A DNA stretch of 32,113 nt from Actinomycetales bacterium. Lineage in GTDB: Bacteria; Actinomycetota; Actinomycetes; Actinomycetales; JAHECE01. How positions within the stretch are numbered: the stretch's first letter is position 1; each line of letters opens with the position of its first letter. The notes under the pieces were generated by a model that was not told the DNA's origin, searched no databases, and worked only from the letters and a program-made list of their open reading frames with translations. This document shows, piece by piece, positions 16,707 to 24,093 of the stretch. The stretch lies in contig JARKOU010000212.1 of the NCBI GenBank assembly GCA_029975645.1, positions 1-32,113 of the forward strand, in the 5' to 3' direction. The position numbers and the translations under genes were made by a program.

Positions 16707-17534
16707 ATGACCGCCGCCGGCAGACCCGCGTCCGGCGTCCTCGTCGAGGTCACCGACGGGGTCTTCGTGGCCCGGGCCACGCTCTACGCGACCACCACCA
16801 CGGTGGTGGTTCGCGCAGGTGACGCCCTCGTGGTCGATCCCGGGCCCACCCGGCACGACCTGGACGCGCTCGCCGCCGACGTCGCGTCCCGGGGATGGCG
16901 CGTGATCGCCGGGTTCTCGACCCATCCCCACTGGGACCACCTCCTGTGGACCGAGGCTCTCGGCGACGTCCCGCGGTGGGCCCGGGCCGGCGCCGTCGCC
17001 TCCGCTCGAGCCCGGCACGGTGACCTGCACGCGGAGATGGCCCGCGCCGTCGACGAACAGTCCGCCGTGCTGCACCTGACGTTGGCGCACCTCACCGCAC
17101 TCCCCGAGGACGACGCCCTCCCGGACCTGCCGTTCCCCGCGCTCGTCATCGGTCACCAGGGCCACGCGGCCGGGCACGCAGCCCTGTACCTGCCCGAGGC
17201 TCGGGTGCTCGTCGCGGGCGACATGCTCTCCGACGTGGAGGTGCCCCTCCTGGACCTCGAGGCGGACGACCCGCTCGAGGACTACGCCCACGGACTCGAC
17301 CGGCTCGCTGCCTACGTCACCGGGGGTCACGTGGACGTGGTCATCCCTGGTCACGGCAGCCCGGCCGATCCGGCGGAGGCGCGCCGGCGCCTCGCGCTCG
17401 ACCGCGCCTACCTCACGGATCTCGCGGATCTCCGGAGCAGCGCGGACCCGCGCCTCGAGGCAGCCCCGGCCTGGCTGCGCGAGGAGCATGCGGCGCAGGC
17501 GCGCGCCGTGGCCGAGCGGCGGCGAGCCCCGTGA
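16707..17534 (+). CDS. Metallo-beta-lactamase-fold hydrolase
   Basis: This 275-residue cytoplasmic protein belongs to the metallo-beta-lactamase superfamily. The zinc ligands are in order: THPHWDH (H73, H75, D77, H78), GHAAGH (H153 or H157), VAGDML (D172) and IPGHG (H216). The variant HPHWDH with tryptophan, and the overall length, suggest a small-molecule hydrolase such as a thioesterase- or lactonase-type enzyme rather than an antibiotic-degrading lactamase, as there is no signal peptide. The substrate is unknown. It follows map by 22 bp and its stop overlaps the start of the next gene in a GTGA (17531-17534), so the three genes are probably co-transcribed. Confidence 0.85.
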   Translation: MTAAGRPASGVLVEVTDGVFVARATLYATTTTVVVRAGDALVVDPGPTRHDLDALAADVASRGWRVIAGFSTHPHWDHLLWTEALGDVPRWARAGAVASARARHGDLHAEMARAVDEQSAVLHLTLAHLTALPEDDALPDLPFPALVIGHQGHAAGHAALYLPEARVLVAGDMLSDVEVPLLDLEADDPLEDYAHGLDRLAAYVTGGHVDVVIPGHGSPADPAEARRRLALDRAYLTDLADLRSSADPRLEAAPAWLREEHAAQARAVAERRRAP

Positions 17535-17875
17535 CGTGGCTCTGGTGGGGGCTGGGCGCCGTCGTCGCCCTCCTGGTCCTGGACCGGATCGCCCTCTGGG
17601 CGGAATCTCGCGGCTGGATCTACTGGCGGCGGCGGTCGCGCGGCGGCGGCGGGGGCGGCGTCTTCGCCGACGTCTACCTGCTCTTCCAGCCCAGCCGGCA
17701 GCACATCGTGGAGGAGCAGGACCGGCAGCGCCTGACGATCGCACAGAAGGAGACGGGCGAGCCGCCGCTCGGTATCGACCTCGACGGCGGGACAGCGGTG
17801 CTCCCCCCGCCGAAACACTCCGGGGACGAGGACGCGCCGCCTACGAACGACGCCCCCGAGCCGCCGACGGGTTGA
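17531..17875 (+). CDS. Small membrane protein, DUF6191-like
   Basis: The 114-residue product has one N-terminal membrane helix (about 2-22, WLWWGLGAVVALLVLDRIAL), a basic glycine-rich linker (RRRSRGGGGGGVF, 33-45), a conserved-looking segment with YLLFQPSRQHIVEEQDRQRL split over about 49-69, and an acidic proline-rich tail. The linker and the FQPSRQH segment resemble the short actinobacterial DUF6191 family; this is recognition from memory, without alignment. The start GTG overlaps the stop of the hydrolase gene by 4 bp, which implies coupled translation. Its 3' end overlaps the end of the opposing redox membrane gene by 35 bp. Confidence 0.65.
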   Translation: MTWLWWGLGAVVALLVLDRIALWAESRGWIYWRRRSRGGGGGGVFADVYLLFQPSRQHIVEEQDRQRLTIAQKETGEPPLGIDLDGGTAVLPPPKHSGDEDAPPTNDAPEPPTG

Positions 17876-19277
17876 TCCCGTCCTCCGTGCCGATCCGGAT
17901 CCCGAACCGCGGGAGCACCACCCGGTGCACGAGGAGTACCAGCCCGGCCGCGCCCAGGGCCACCACGAACACGAGCAGCGACGTGCCGACGTCGTTCATC
18001 AGGGCGGGGTTGACCAGCATCACGGCCGCGAGCGTCAGCATCAGCATGCCGCCCACGAGTTTGAGGATCCGGCCTCCGCGCTCCTGGAGCTTGCTCGCGC
18101 GCAGGGTGACCACGGCCGCGCCGAAGATCAGCAACTCGTCGGCCTGGTAGATCACCAGGTAGATCGCGAGGAGGGCCAGGAAGGTCGCCGCCGTGACCTC
18201 TTGGGCGGTGAGCATGTTGGCCCAGAGCACGGGGAAGCCGGCCGTGCACGCGAACTCGACCAGCGACACGCCCGCGGCGAGCACGATCGTCCCTCCGACC
18301 AGGGCCGGGAGAGACTCCCCCGACGCCGCGACCCGCCTCATGCGCCGGTAGATGCCCGGCTTGGCCTCCTCGGGGATGGTGAACGAGACCCCCTCCCGCC
18401 ACCAGAAGTAGTCCTTGACGTTGACGGTCGCGAAGACGAGCGCGACGACGGCGACCGCGACCCGCACCCATGGCGCGATGCTCGTGAGCGTCAGCACCGA
18501 GAAGACGCCGGCGATGAACAGGGCGTACACGAAGGCAGTGACCGCGATGAAGACGAGCCCGACCAGCACGGTGGTCCGGCGCGAACCGCCCCGCAGGGTC
18601 AGGGCGAGCAGGACCGAGAGCACCCAGAGGGAGCAGGGGTTGAAGCCGTCGACGAGGGCGATGAGCACCGTGCTCAGCACGAGCGACTGCCGCGAGAGGT
18701 CAACGGTCCCGAAGATCGGCAGCGAGAGGGCCGAGTCCCCGGCGGCGAGGGTCTGGCCCCCCTCGCCGTCCCCCGGACCGTCGCCGCCGCCTGATGTCGA
18801 CGCCGAAGCGGACGACGACGGCGACGCCTCACCGGGCGACGGGCTCGGCGCGGCGGGGCCGAGGACCCCGGCGCCGGCGTCCGGACACCCGGTCTGGGCA
18901 CAGGCGGCCACCACGGCCTCGATCGGCGCCGCCGTCCGCTCCTCGGAGAACCCGATCCAGTAGGTGTCGCCGACGATGATCACGGGCACACCGCTCGGGA
19001 CGAAGCCGAAGGCGTCCGCCATGCGCTCGAGGGCCGCGGCGTTCTCCGGGTGGTACCAGACCTCGAAGTCGCGGACCTCGACCCCCGGGTAGCGCGCGGC
19101 GAGGTCGGCCAGGAACGGCTCGGCCGCGGCGCAGTGCGGGCAGCCGTCCCCCCAGAAGAAGTAGATGACCGTGTCCGATGACTCCTCGCCCGGTGCGGCC
19201 CATCCCGGCGCCGCGAGGGTGAGGACGGCTAGCAGCCCGAGCGCCACGGCGGCCCACCACGTCCTCGCCGCGGCCAC
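17841..19277 (-). CDS. Thioredoxin-like domain fused to a DsbD/CcdA-like membrane protein
   Basis: The 478-residue protein appears to pass reducing equivalents across the membrane to an extracytoplasmic thioredoxin fold. It begins with a signal peptide or anchor (about 8-28, ending AAPGWAAPG), then a thioredoxin/glutaredoxin-like domain with FFWGDGCPHC (C46/C49) and a cis-proline-type SGVPVII. A Ser/Pro/Gly linker (about 140-178) leads to a six- to eight-helix DsbD-like domain. The two buried cysteines expected for DsbD/CcdA are present: C215 in GFNPCSLW and C344 in FACTAGFP. An extra pair, C126/C131, ends the soluble domain. The GTG at 19277 has AGGAGG about 8 nt upstream. It is divergent from the dehydrogenase gene. 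The physiological target is unknown. Confidence 0.88.
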   Translation of the reverse strand: MAAARTWWAAVALGLLAVLTLAAPGWAAPGEESSDTVIYFFWGDGCPHCAAAEPFLADLAARYPGVEVRDFEVWYHPENAAALERMADAFGFVPSGVPVIIVGDTYWIGFSEERTAAPIEAVVAACAQTGCPDAGAGVLGPAAPSPSPGEASPSSSASASTSGGGDGPGDGEGGQTLAAGDSALSLPIFGTVDLSRQSLVLSTVLIALVDGFNPCSLWVLSVLLALTLRGGSRRTTVLVGLVFIAVTAFVYALFIAGVFSVLTLTSIAPWVRVAVAVVALVFATVNVKDYFWWREGVSFTIPEEAKPGIYRRMRRVAASGESLPALVGGTIVLAAGVSLVEFACTAGFPVLWANMLTAQEVTAATFLALLAIYLVIYQADELLIFGAAVVTLRASKLQERGGRILKLVGGMLMLTLAAVMLVNPALMNDVGTSLLVFVVALGAAGLVLLVHRVVLPRFGIRIGTEDGINPSAARGRRS

Positions 19278-19305
19278 CGGCTCACCTCCTCGTCCACCCT
19301 CCGGC

Positions 19306-19311
19306 AGGCTA
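19306..19311 (-). promoter_or_regulatory. Candidate -10 box of the DsbD-like gene
   Basis: On the minus strand TAGCCT would start a transcript near 19299, giving a leader of about 22 nt that just contains the AGGAGG ribosome site. No convincing -35 element is seen. Confidence 0.3.
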
Positions 19312-19445
19312 GGGCCGGGGATCGGCGCAACACCTGGGCCCAAGGGCTCGACGCGCCGTCGGCCTCCGCGTGCCATGCTGCGAGGACAGGACCGGCCACG
19401 GCTGGAGGTGGTCGCACGCAACCGGAACTCGGGCCCCGGCGCATC

Positions 19446-20717
19446 GTGGACGAGCAGTTCGCTCGGGCCAGGGCTCACCTGGCCCAGGTGGAACCCGGCC
19501 TGGTGGACTTCCTACGCCTGGCCCGGCGGTCCATCGTGGTCAACCTGCCCATCCAGATGGACGACGGATCCGTGCAGAACTTCGTCGGCTACCGCGTTCT
19601 CCACAGCCGCCTGCTCGGACCCGGCAAGGGCGGGATCCGCTACCACCCGGACGTGACCCTCACCGAGGTGACGGCGCTGGCCGCGCTCATGACGTGGAAG
19701 TGCGCGCTCGTCCGCGTCCCCTTCGGCGGCGCCAAGGGCGGCATCGCCTGCGACACCAAGAGCCTCAGCGAAGGCGAGCTGCGTCGCCTCACCCGCCGCT
19801 ACATCGCCGAGTTGGGCGACGACATCGGGCCGTATACGGACATCCCTGCCCCGGATCTCTACACGGACGCCCGGGTCATGGCGTGGGTCTTCGACACCTA
19901 CGACCAGATGCACCCCGGGGAGAACAACTGGCCGGTGGTCACCGGGAAGCCGCGGGAACTCGGCGGATCGCAGGGCCGCGACCAGGCCACCGGCCGCGGC
20001 TGCGTCGAGACCCTCGAGCGATTCCTGCAGGTGGACGGGCTCCCGGGGATGTCGGCGCTCGACGGCGCGCGTGTGGCGATCCAGGGCTTCGGCGACGTCG
20101 GAACGGCGGCGGCGCGCTGCTTCCGCGACCGCGGAGCCCGCGTGGTCGCGGTCTCCGACTCACGCGGCGGAATCCTCGCCGACGATGACGCCGCGCTCGA
20201 CCTCGAGCGGGTCGCCGCGCACAAGGCCGAGGCAGGGACGGTGGCCGGCACCCCCGGCACTCGCACGATCACGAACGAGGACCTCCTGGCCCTCGAGTGC
20301 GACGTCCTGGTCCCGGCCGCGCTCGGCGGCCAGATCCACAGCGGGAACGTCGGGTCGGTCCGGGCGCGCGTGGTGCTGGAGGGGGCGAACCGGCCCGTCA
20401 CGCCCGAGGCTGACGACGCCCTCGCGGCTCGCGGCGTCCCCGTGCTCCCCGACATCCTCGCCAACGCGGGCGGCGTCGTCGTCAGTTACGCCGAATGGGT
20501 GCAGAACATCGAGCACCACGACTGGTCGCTCGAGGAGGTGCATGCCCACCTCCGAGAGGCGATGGTGAGCGCCGTCGACCGCGTGGTCGCGCGCTGGCGC
20601 GGATTCCCTGCCGACGCTGCCACATCAGGACTGAGCACCGACCTGCGGACGGCGGCCATGGTGGAGGCGGTCCAGCGCCTTGCCACCGTCACCGAGCAGC
20701 GCGGCATCTGGCCCTAG
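19446..20717 (+). CDS. Glu/Leu/Phe/Val-type dehydrogenase, probably glutamate dehydrogenase
   Basis: This 423-residue enzyme catalyses reversible oxidative deamination of an amino acid, most likely glutamate to 2-oxoglutarate. The N-terminal domain has GPGKGGIRYHP (58-68; K61), TWKCAL (K85) and the catalytic VPFGGAKGGI (K97). The C-terminal Rossmann domain has QGFGDVG and a NAD(P)-binding fold, followed by EGANRPVTPEAD and PDILANAGGV. These are the GluDH_II-type signatures with the usual length of about 420. The GTG at 19446 is the first possible start in frame, with no ribosome site seen. If it is a glutamate dehydrogenase it works against the glutamine synthetases of the same window by releasing ammonia. 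Leucine or valine specificity cannot be excluded by eye. Confidence 0.92.
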   Translation: MDEQFARARAHLAQVEPGLVDFLRLARRSIVVNLPIQMDDGSVQNFVGYRVLHSRLLGPGKGGIRYHPDVTLTEVTALAALMTWKCALVRVPFGGAKGGIACDTKSLSEGELRRLTRRYIAELGDDIGPYTDIPAPDLYTDARVMAWVFDTYDQMHPGENNWPVVTGKPRELGGSQGRDQATGRGCVETLERFLQVDGLPGMSALDGARVAIQGFGDVGTAAARCFRDRGARVVAVSDSRGGILADDDAALDLERVAAHKAEAGTVAGTPGTRTITNEDLLALECDVLVPAALGGQIHSGNVGSVRARVVLEGANRPVTPEADDALAARGVPVLPDILANAGGVVVSYAEWVQNIEHHDWSLEEVHAHLREAMVSAVDRVVARWRGFPADAATSGLSTDLRTAAMVEAVQRLATVTEQRGIWP

Positions 20718-20849
20718 CAGTCGCTGTGTTCCGGCCCCGGCTCAGCAGCAGTGAGAGGGCGTCCGGAGGGGAAGACGGTCGCCGAACCGCGTGCCTGGCA
20801 ACTGAGCGCCTGGAATGCTTGCCGCCCAGACCGATCCGAGGGGCATTCC

Positions 20850-21710
20850 ATGGCTCACGTGCGATTCCATACTCACCTCCTCGCCGCCCTTCTGGGTGCC
20901 ACTCTGGTCCTCCTGATTCCCAGCCAAGCGGTTGCCGCCGTGGCTGCCCACCACGGACGAGCCCCGAGCAGCTACTACCTCCAACTCGGCGACTCGCTCG
21001 CCGCCGGTTATCAGCCCGGCGCCGGAACCAACCTCCCTGGAGGGTACGCAGACAACGTCCTCGCGGCGATCAGGGAAGACGCCCCCGGCACGCGGCTTGT
21101 GAACCTCAGCTGCGTGGGTGAGAGCACCGGCACCATGATCGCCGGTGGGAAGTGCACCTATGACGAGGGGAGCCAGCTCGCGGCCGCCGTGGGATTCCTC
21201 CGCGCGCATCCGAGCACAATCCGTGCGATCACGGTGAGCATCGGTGCAAACGACATCGTTCCGCTCGCAGTCGGCGGCTGCACCGAGGTCGGCTGCCTGG
21301 GCCTCGACGGCGTCAGCGCGCGCCTGACGTTCATTCTGGCCGCCCTCCGCGACGCGGCGCCCGGCGCCCCGATCGTGGTCCTCAACCTCTACAACCCCGC
21401 CCTCGCGTTCTGGCTCAACGGTCCCGCGGGCCAAGGAATCGCACTGGCGTCGGTCCCGCTGCACGCGACAGTGAACGGGGTCATCCAATCGGTCGCCACG
21501 GGCGTGGGCGCAACGGTCGCCGACGTCGCCTCGGTCTTCCATTCACTGGATTCCACTCCGGTGCCCTTCTCGACGCCTAGTGGTTCCGCTCCGGCCAGCG
21601 TGGCGCTCATGTGCGCCTGGACCTGGATGTGCTCGGCCTTGGACTTCCACGCGAACGACGCCGGATACGACGTCATCGGCAGCATCGTCGCGGCCAGGCT
21701 GAAGGAGTGA
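20850..21710 (+). CDS. Secreted SGNH/GDSL hydrolase
   Basis: A 286-residue exported esterase or lipase of the SGNH superfamily. A signal peptide (1-30, hydrophobic core LLAALLGATLVLLIPSQAVA, cut near AVAA) leads to block I LQLGDSLAAGY with nucleophile S49, a block II glycine in SCVGEST (G90), block III SIGANDI (N134) and block V DFHAND (D265, H267). Six cysteines after the signal peptide (C88, C102, C144, C149, C255, C261) suggest disulfides in an extracellular enzyme. The ATG at 20850 has GAGGGG 6 nt upstream; the longer ORF from 20751 would bury the signal peptide. It is followed after 117 bp by the heliorhodopsin gene. Substrate is unknown. Confidence 0.9.
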   Translation: MAHVRFHTHLLAALLGATLVLLIPSQAVAAVAAHHGRAPSSYYLQLGDSLAAGYQPGAGTNLPGGYADNVLAAIREDAPGTRLVNLSCVGESTGTMIAGGKCTYDEGSQLAAAVGFLRAHPSTIRAITVSIGANDIVPLAVGGCTEVGCLGLDGVSARLTFILAALRDAAPGAPIVVLNLYNPALAFWLNGPAGQGIALASVPLHATVNGVIQSVATGVGATVADVASVFHSLDSTPVPFSTPSGSAPASVALMCAWTWMCSALDFHANDAGYDVIGSIVAARLKE

Positions 21711-21754
21711 CCGGCCCGCGTCCGGGGCGGGTGATCCGGTGACGAGGGGTGCAT

Positions 21755-21768
21755 CCACGGAGCCGTGG
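21755..21768. promoter_or_regulatory. Perfect palindrome upstream of heliorhodopsin
   Basis: CCACGG-AG-CCGTGG is a perfect 14-bp inverted repeat, 59 bp before the heliorhodopsin ATG. It could be an operator or a short RNA hairpin between the hydrolase and rhodopsin genes. A weaker stem, CCCGC/GCGGG, lies just upstream near 21715-21731. The palindrome is seen; the role is inferred. Confidence 0.4.
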
Positions 21769-21827
21769 GCGGGGGAAGAAGGGGCAGCACGGGGGAAGAC
21801 CACGATGACTGTCCAGGAGGATCGACC

Positions 21828-22634
21828 ATGGCCCGTTCGACGCTCGCCGAAACCCGGCAGCCTGTCCCCGCGACCGAAATCGACCAGGCACGATTCCCGG
21901 GCCTGCGCCGGTACAACCTCATCGCGGCGGCGTTCCACGCGGCGCAGGCCGCCGCGGTGCTCGCCCTGGCAAACGACTTCGCCATCCCGGTCACCGGGAC
22001 CTACCTCATCGGGCCGCCCGGATCTCCCGGCGAGACCGTGGACATCTTCGACGTGGCGATCGGCCCGGCGGTCGCCGCCTTCCTCGCCCTCTCCGCGCTG
22101 TTCCACGTCATCGTCTCGTCGCCGGGCTTCTTCCGCCGCTACACCGCCGGCCTGACGGAGTACCGCAACTACTTCCGCTGGGTCGAGTACTCGCTCTCCA
22201 GCTCGCTGATGATCGTCCTGATCGCCCAGATCACCGGCATTACGGACGTCGCAGCCCTGCTCGCGCTCTTCGGCGTCAACGCCTCGATGATCCTGTTCGG
22301 GTGGCTCCAGGAGAAGTACCAGACGCCCGGCGACGGCGGTTGGCTGCCGTTCATCTTCGGGTGCATCGCCGGGATCGTGCCGTGGCTCGCGATCCTCGTC
22401 TACGTCGTGGCGCCCGGTTCCACGAGTGGAGCCGAGCCGCCCGCGTTCGTCTACGGGATCATCGTGTCGCTCTTCCTCTTCTTCAACGTCTTCGCCCTCA
22501 ACCAGTGGCTGCAGTACAAGCCGGTGGGCCGCTTCCGCGACTACCTGGTCGGCGAGCGCGCCTACATCACCCTGAGCCTGGTGGCGAAGTCGGCCTTGGC
22601 CTGGCAGGTGTTCGGGGGCACGCTCGCGGCCTGA
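21828..22634 (+). CDS. Heliorhodopsin
   Basis: A 268-residue seven-helix retinal protein of the heliorhodopsin family, distinct from type 1 rhodopsins and inserted with the N-terminus inside. Helices lie at about 27-49, 76-98, 112-134, 139-160, 172-195, 205-229 and 243-266. Helix 3 carries the family hallmark RWVEYSLSSSLMIVLIA with counterion E120; helix 7 carries YITLSLVAKSALAWQVF with the retinal Schiff-base lysine K254. H93 and S250 match pocket residues of heliorhodopsin 48C12 at a constant offset of 13. The ATG has CAGGAGG (21814-21820) 7 nt upstream. Heliorhodopsins have slow photocycles and are thought to be sensors or enzyme regulators rather than pumps. No retinal or carotenoid gene is in the window. 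It follows a secreted hydrolase gene and precedes gene-poor DNA. Confidence 0.96.
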   Translation: MARSTLAETRQPVPATEIDQARFPGLRRYNLIAAAFHAAQAAAVLALANDFAIPVTGTYLIGPPGSPGETVDIFDVAIGPAVAAFLALSALFHVIVSSPGFFRRYTAGLTEYRNYFRWVEYSLSSSLMIVLIAQITGITDVAALLALFGVNASMILFGWLQEKYQTPGDGGWLPFIFGCIAGIVPWLAILVYVVAPGSTSGAEPPAFVYGIIVSLFLFFNVFALNQWLQYKPVGRFRDYLVGERAYITLSLVAKSALAWQVFGGTLAA

Positions 22635-23024
22635 TCATGGGCCGGGGGGAGGCCGGTGCGTTCGTTCTCGACCGCGGGACCATCGCTCGGCCAAGGGGTC
22701 TCTAGCACCGAGTCGGCGGTCCTGTCGAGAATGACATTCGTCACTGGCGCCCGACGGACCCCGGGCGAAACAGCAGTTCAGCGCGCAAGCGGGTCGAAGC
22801 GGGCATCGACGTGGTGATGGTCGCTCACCCGGCCGTCGCTAACCTCGAGGAGGCCCACGAGGTGTGCGGCCGGTTCGCTATGCGAACGCCGTTCCAGCCC
22901 GCCGACGGCGCTCCTCGCCTCAGCGCGGGATGCGCCCCGGCGCCAAAGGATCGCCATGACGACCACTACCCGCATTCCCCTGGCTCTCACCGCGGCGCGC
23001 TACGCCGGCTGACCCTCCGCTCTC
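22635..23024. other. Gene-poor 390-bp stretch after heliorhodopsin
   Basis: No convincing gene is seen on either strand. Two palindromes stand out: GAATG-A-CATTC (22729-22739) and GTTCGC-TAT-GCGAAC (22873-22887). An 18-codon ORF starts at 22956 behind AAAGGA (MTTTTRIPLALTAARYAG, stop near 23012). On the minus strand the end of an ORF stopping at 22778 reads LLEVSDGRVSDHHH...FDPLAR, faintly like the C-terminus of a SnoaL-type protein and possibly a remnant. None of these is firm. Confidence 0.4.
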
Positions 23025-23945
23025 ATGACGTACGGCGTCAACCGGTACTGGCCGCCACACCCGCCAGAGTGGAGCGTCTGGATCGAGGACACTGCTCGAG
23101 TCGAGCCTCCCCGTGATGCGCCGCGCCGCCGTTGGGTCCGGGCTGTCGTCATCGGTCTGGCGCTCTGGTTCCTGGGTATGCCGGCGGGGCCCTCTTGTGC
23201 CGTGATCTTCCTCGCCTCCTGGTTGGTGGCCGTGGGTCTGCCCATGGTGGTCGGCCGGAAGCCGTTCGGGTTTTCGGGGAAGCTTGCGGGAGGCACCGTC
23301 CTCGGTTCAGGCCTCTTCCTCCTGGTCGTCGGTGGAGCGCTCTCTGGTGCACCAACGCAGGACGGCATCGGGGCATCGGAGCCGATGGCCGCGGCCCAGA
23401 GCCCGCTGAAGGAGCCCATCGCAGCGGGCGTCTTCTCGGGCAAGGCAGTCGTCACCCAGGACGTGGGCATGAGGCACAGCGATAGCGAGGACCTCCCCCC
23501 GCTCGGCCAGCCGCTACCCCGCACCACCCTCACGTTGGGGCAGGACTGCGACTCAGGGGCGGGGCGCTGCACGGTCAGTCACGACTTCCCTGGCTTCGAG
23601 GCATCCGCGTCCCAGGTCCTTGCCTGGGGATTGGCCCGCGGCGAGGGCTCGCTGGCGGCCAGCGACGTCTGGCACGTCACTGGTGAGTGCGTCACCGAGG
23701 ACGGAACCGTCGTCGGTGCCTACGACAACACCGTGACATTCAGCATCGTCCTTGGCAATCGCGTGCGCACGGTGTACGGGCCGGGAACATGGAGCACGGC
23801 CGACGTCACCATCCTGATCGAATCCGTGAGCGAGCAGGCGGGCTGCAATCCGTCAACCTACGAGGTGCAGGGGCACCTGCTGCGGCAGGATGACGCGACC
23901 GTGCCTGCGAGCCCTCCCGGCACGTCGCCCCTCCTTACCGCCTAG
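23025..23945 (+). CDS. Unrecognised membrane protein with extracytoplasmic domain
   Basis: I do not recognise this 306-residue protein. It has a hydrophilic N-terminus rich in Trp, Pro and Arg (1-37), then three hydrophobic segments (about 38-53, 57-77 and 88-107) and a long C-terminal part (about 108-306) that reads as a folded beta-rich domain. That part contains four cysteines (C175, C182, C222, C274), which could form two disulfides if it is outside the cell. The end is a Pro/Ser-rich tail. The ATG at 23025 has no ribosome site, so the true start is uncertain. Third-position G+C seems a little lower than in neighbouring housekeeping genes. With the hydrolase and heliorhodopsin it forms the accessory-looking part of the window. 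Confidence 0.65.
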   Translation: MTYGVNRYWPPHPPEWSVWIEDTARVEPPRDAPRRRWVRAVVIGLALWFLGMPAGPSCAVIFLASWLVAVGLPMVVGRKPFGFSGKLAGGTVLGSGLFLLVVGGALSGAPTQDGIGASEPMAAAQSPLKEPIAAGVFSGKAVVTQDVGMRHSDSEDLPPLGQPLPRTTLTLGQDCDSGAGRCTVSHDFPGFEASASQVLAWGLARGEGSLAASDVWHVTGECVTEDGTVVGAYDNTVTFSIVLGNRVRTVYGPGTWSTADVTILIESVSEQAGCNPSTYEVQGHLLRQDDATVPASPPGTSPLLTA

Positions 23946-24059
23946 TGAGACGCTCGGTCGCCCTGCCATACCCCGGCCGGACAGGACGACCGGACCCGTG
24001 ATGCAGTGGAACCCGCGCTCGGCAGGCGCTGCTGACTCCGTGCGGGTCGAGGACTCGCA

Positions 24060-24075
24060 GGGCAGGCATCTGCCC
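24060..24075 (-). terminator. Hairpin downstream of rnpB
   Basis: On the minus strand GGGCAG-ATGC-CTGCCC forms a perfect 6-bp stem starting 18 nt beyond the 3' end of the RNase P RNA. There is no T-run. It is the best candidate for rnpB termination. Confidence 0.45.
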
Positions 24076-24093
24076 GTGGCAGCCCCGTAGGGG

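Noticed and set aside
16707-17534. Antibiotic-resistance beta-lactamase reading of the MBL-fold gene
   Set aside because: No signal peptide and the motif layout is that of general hydrolases of the fold, in an operon with map.
22811-23116. Plus-strand ORF starting VVMVAHPAVANLEEAHE
   Set aside because: The first residues look protein-like, but the rest is Arg/Pro-rich, it overlaps the start of the orphan membrane gene, and no domain is visible.
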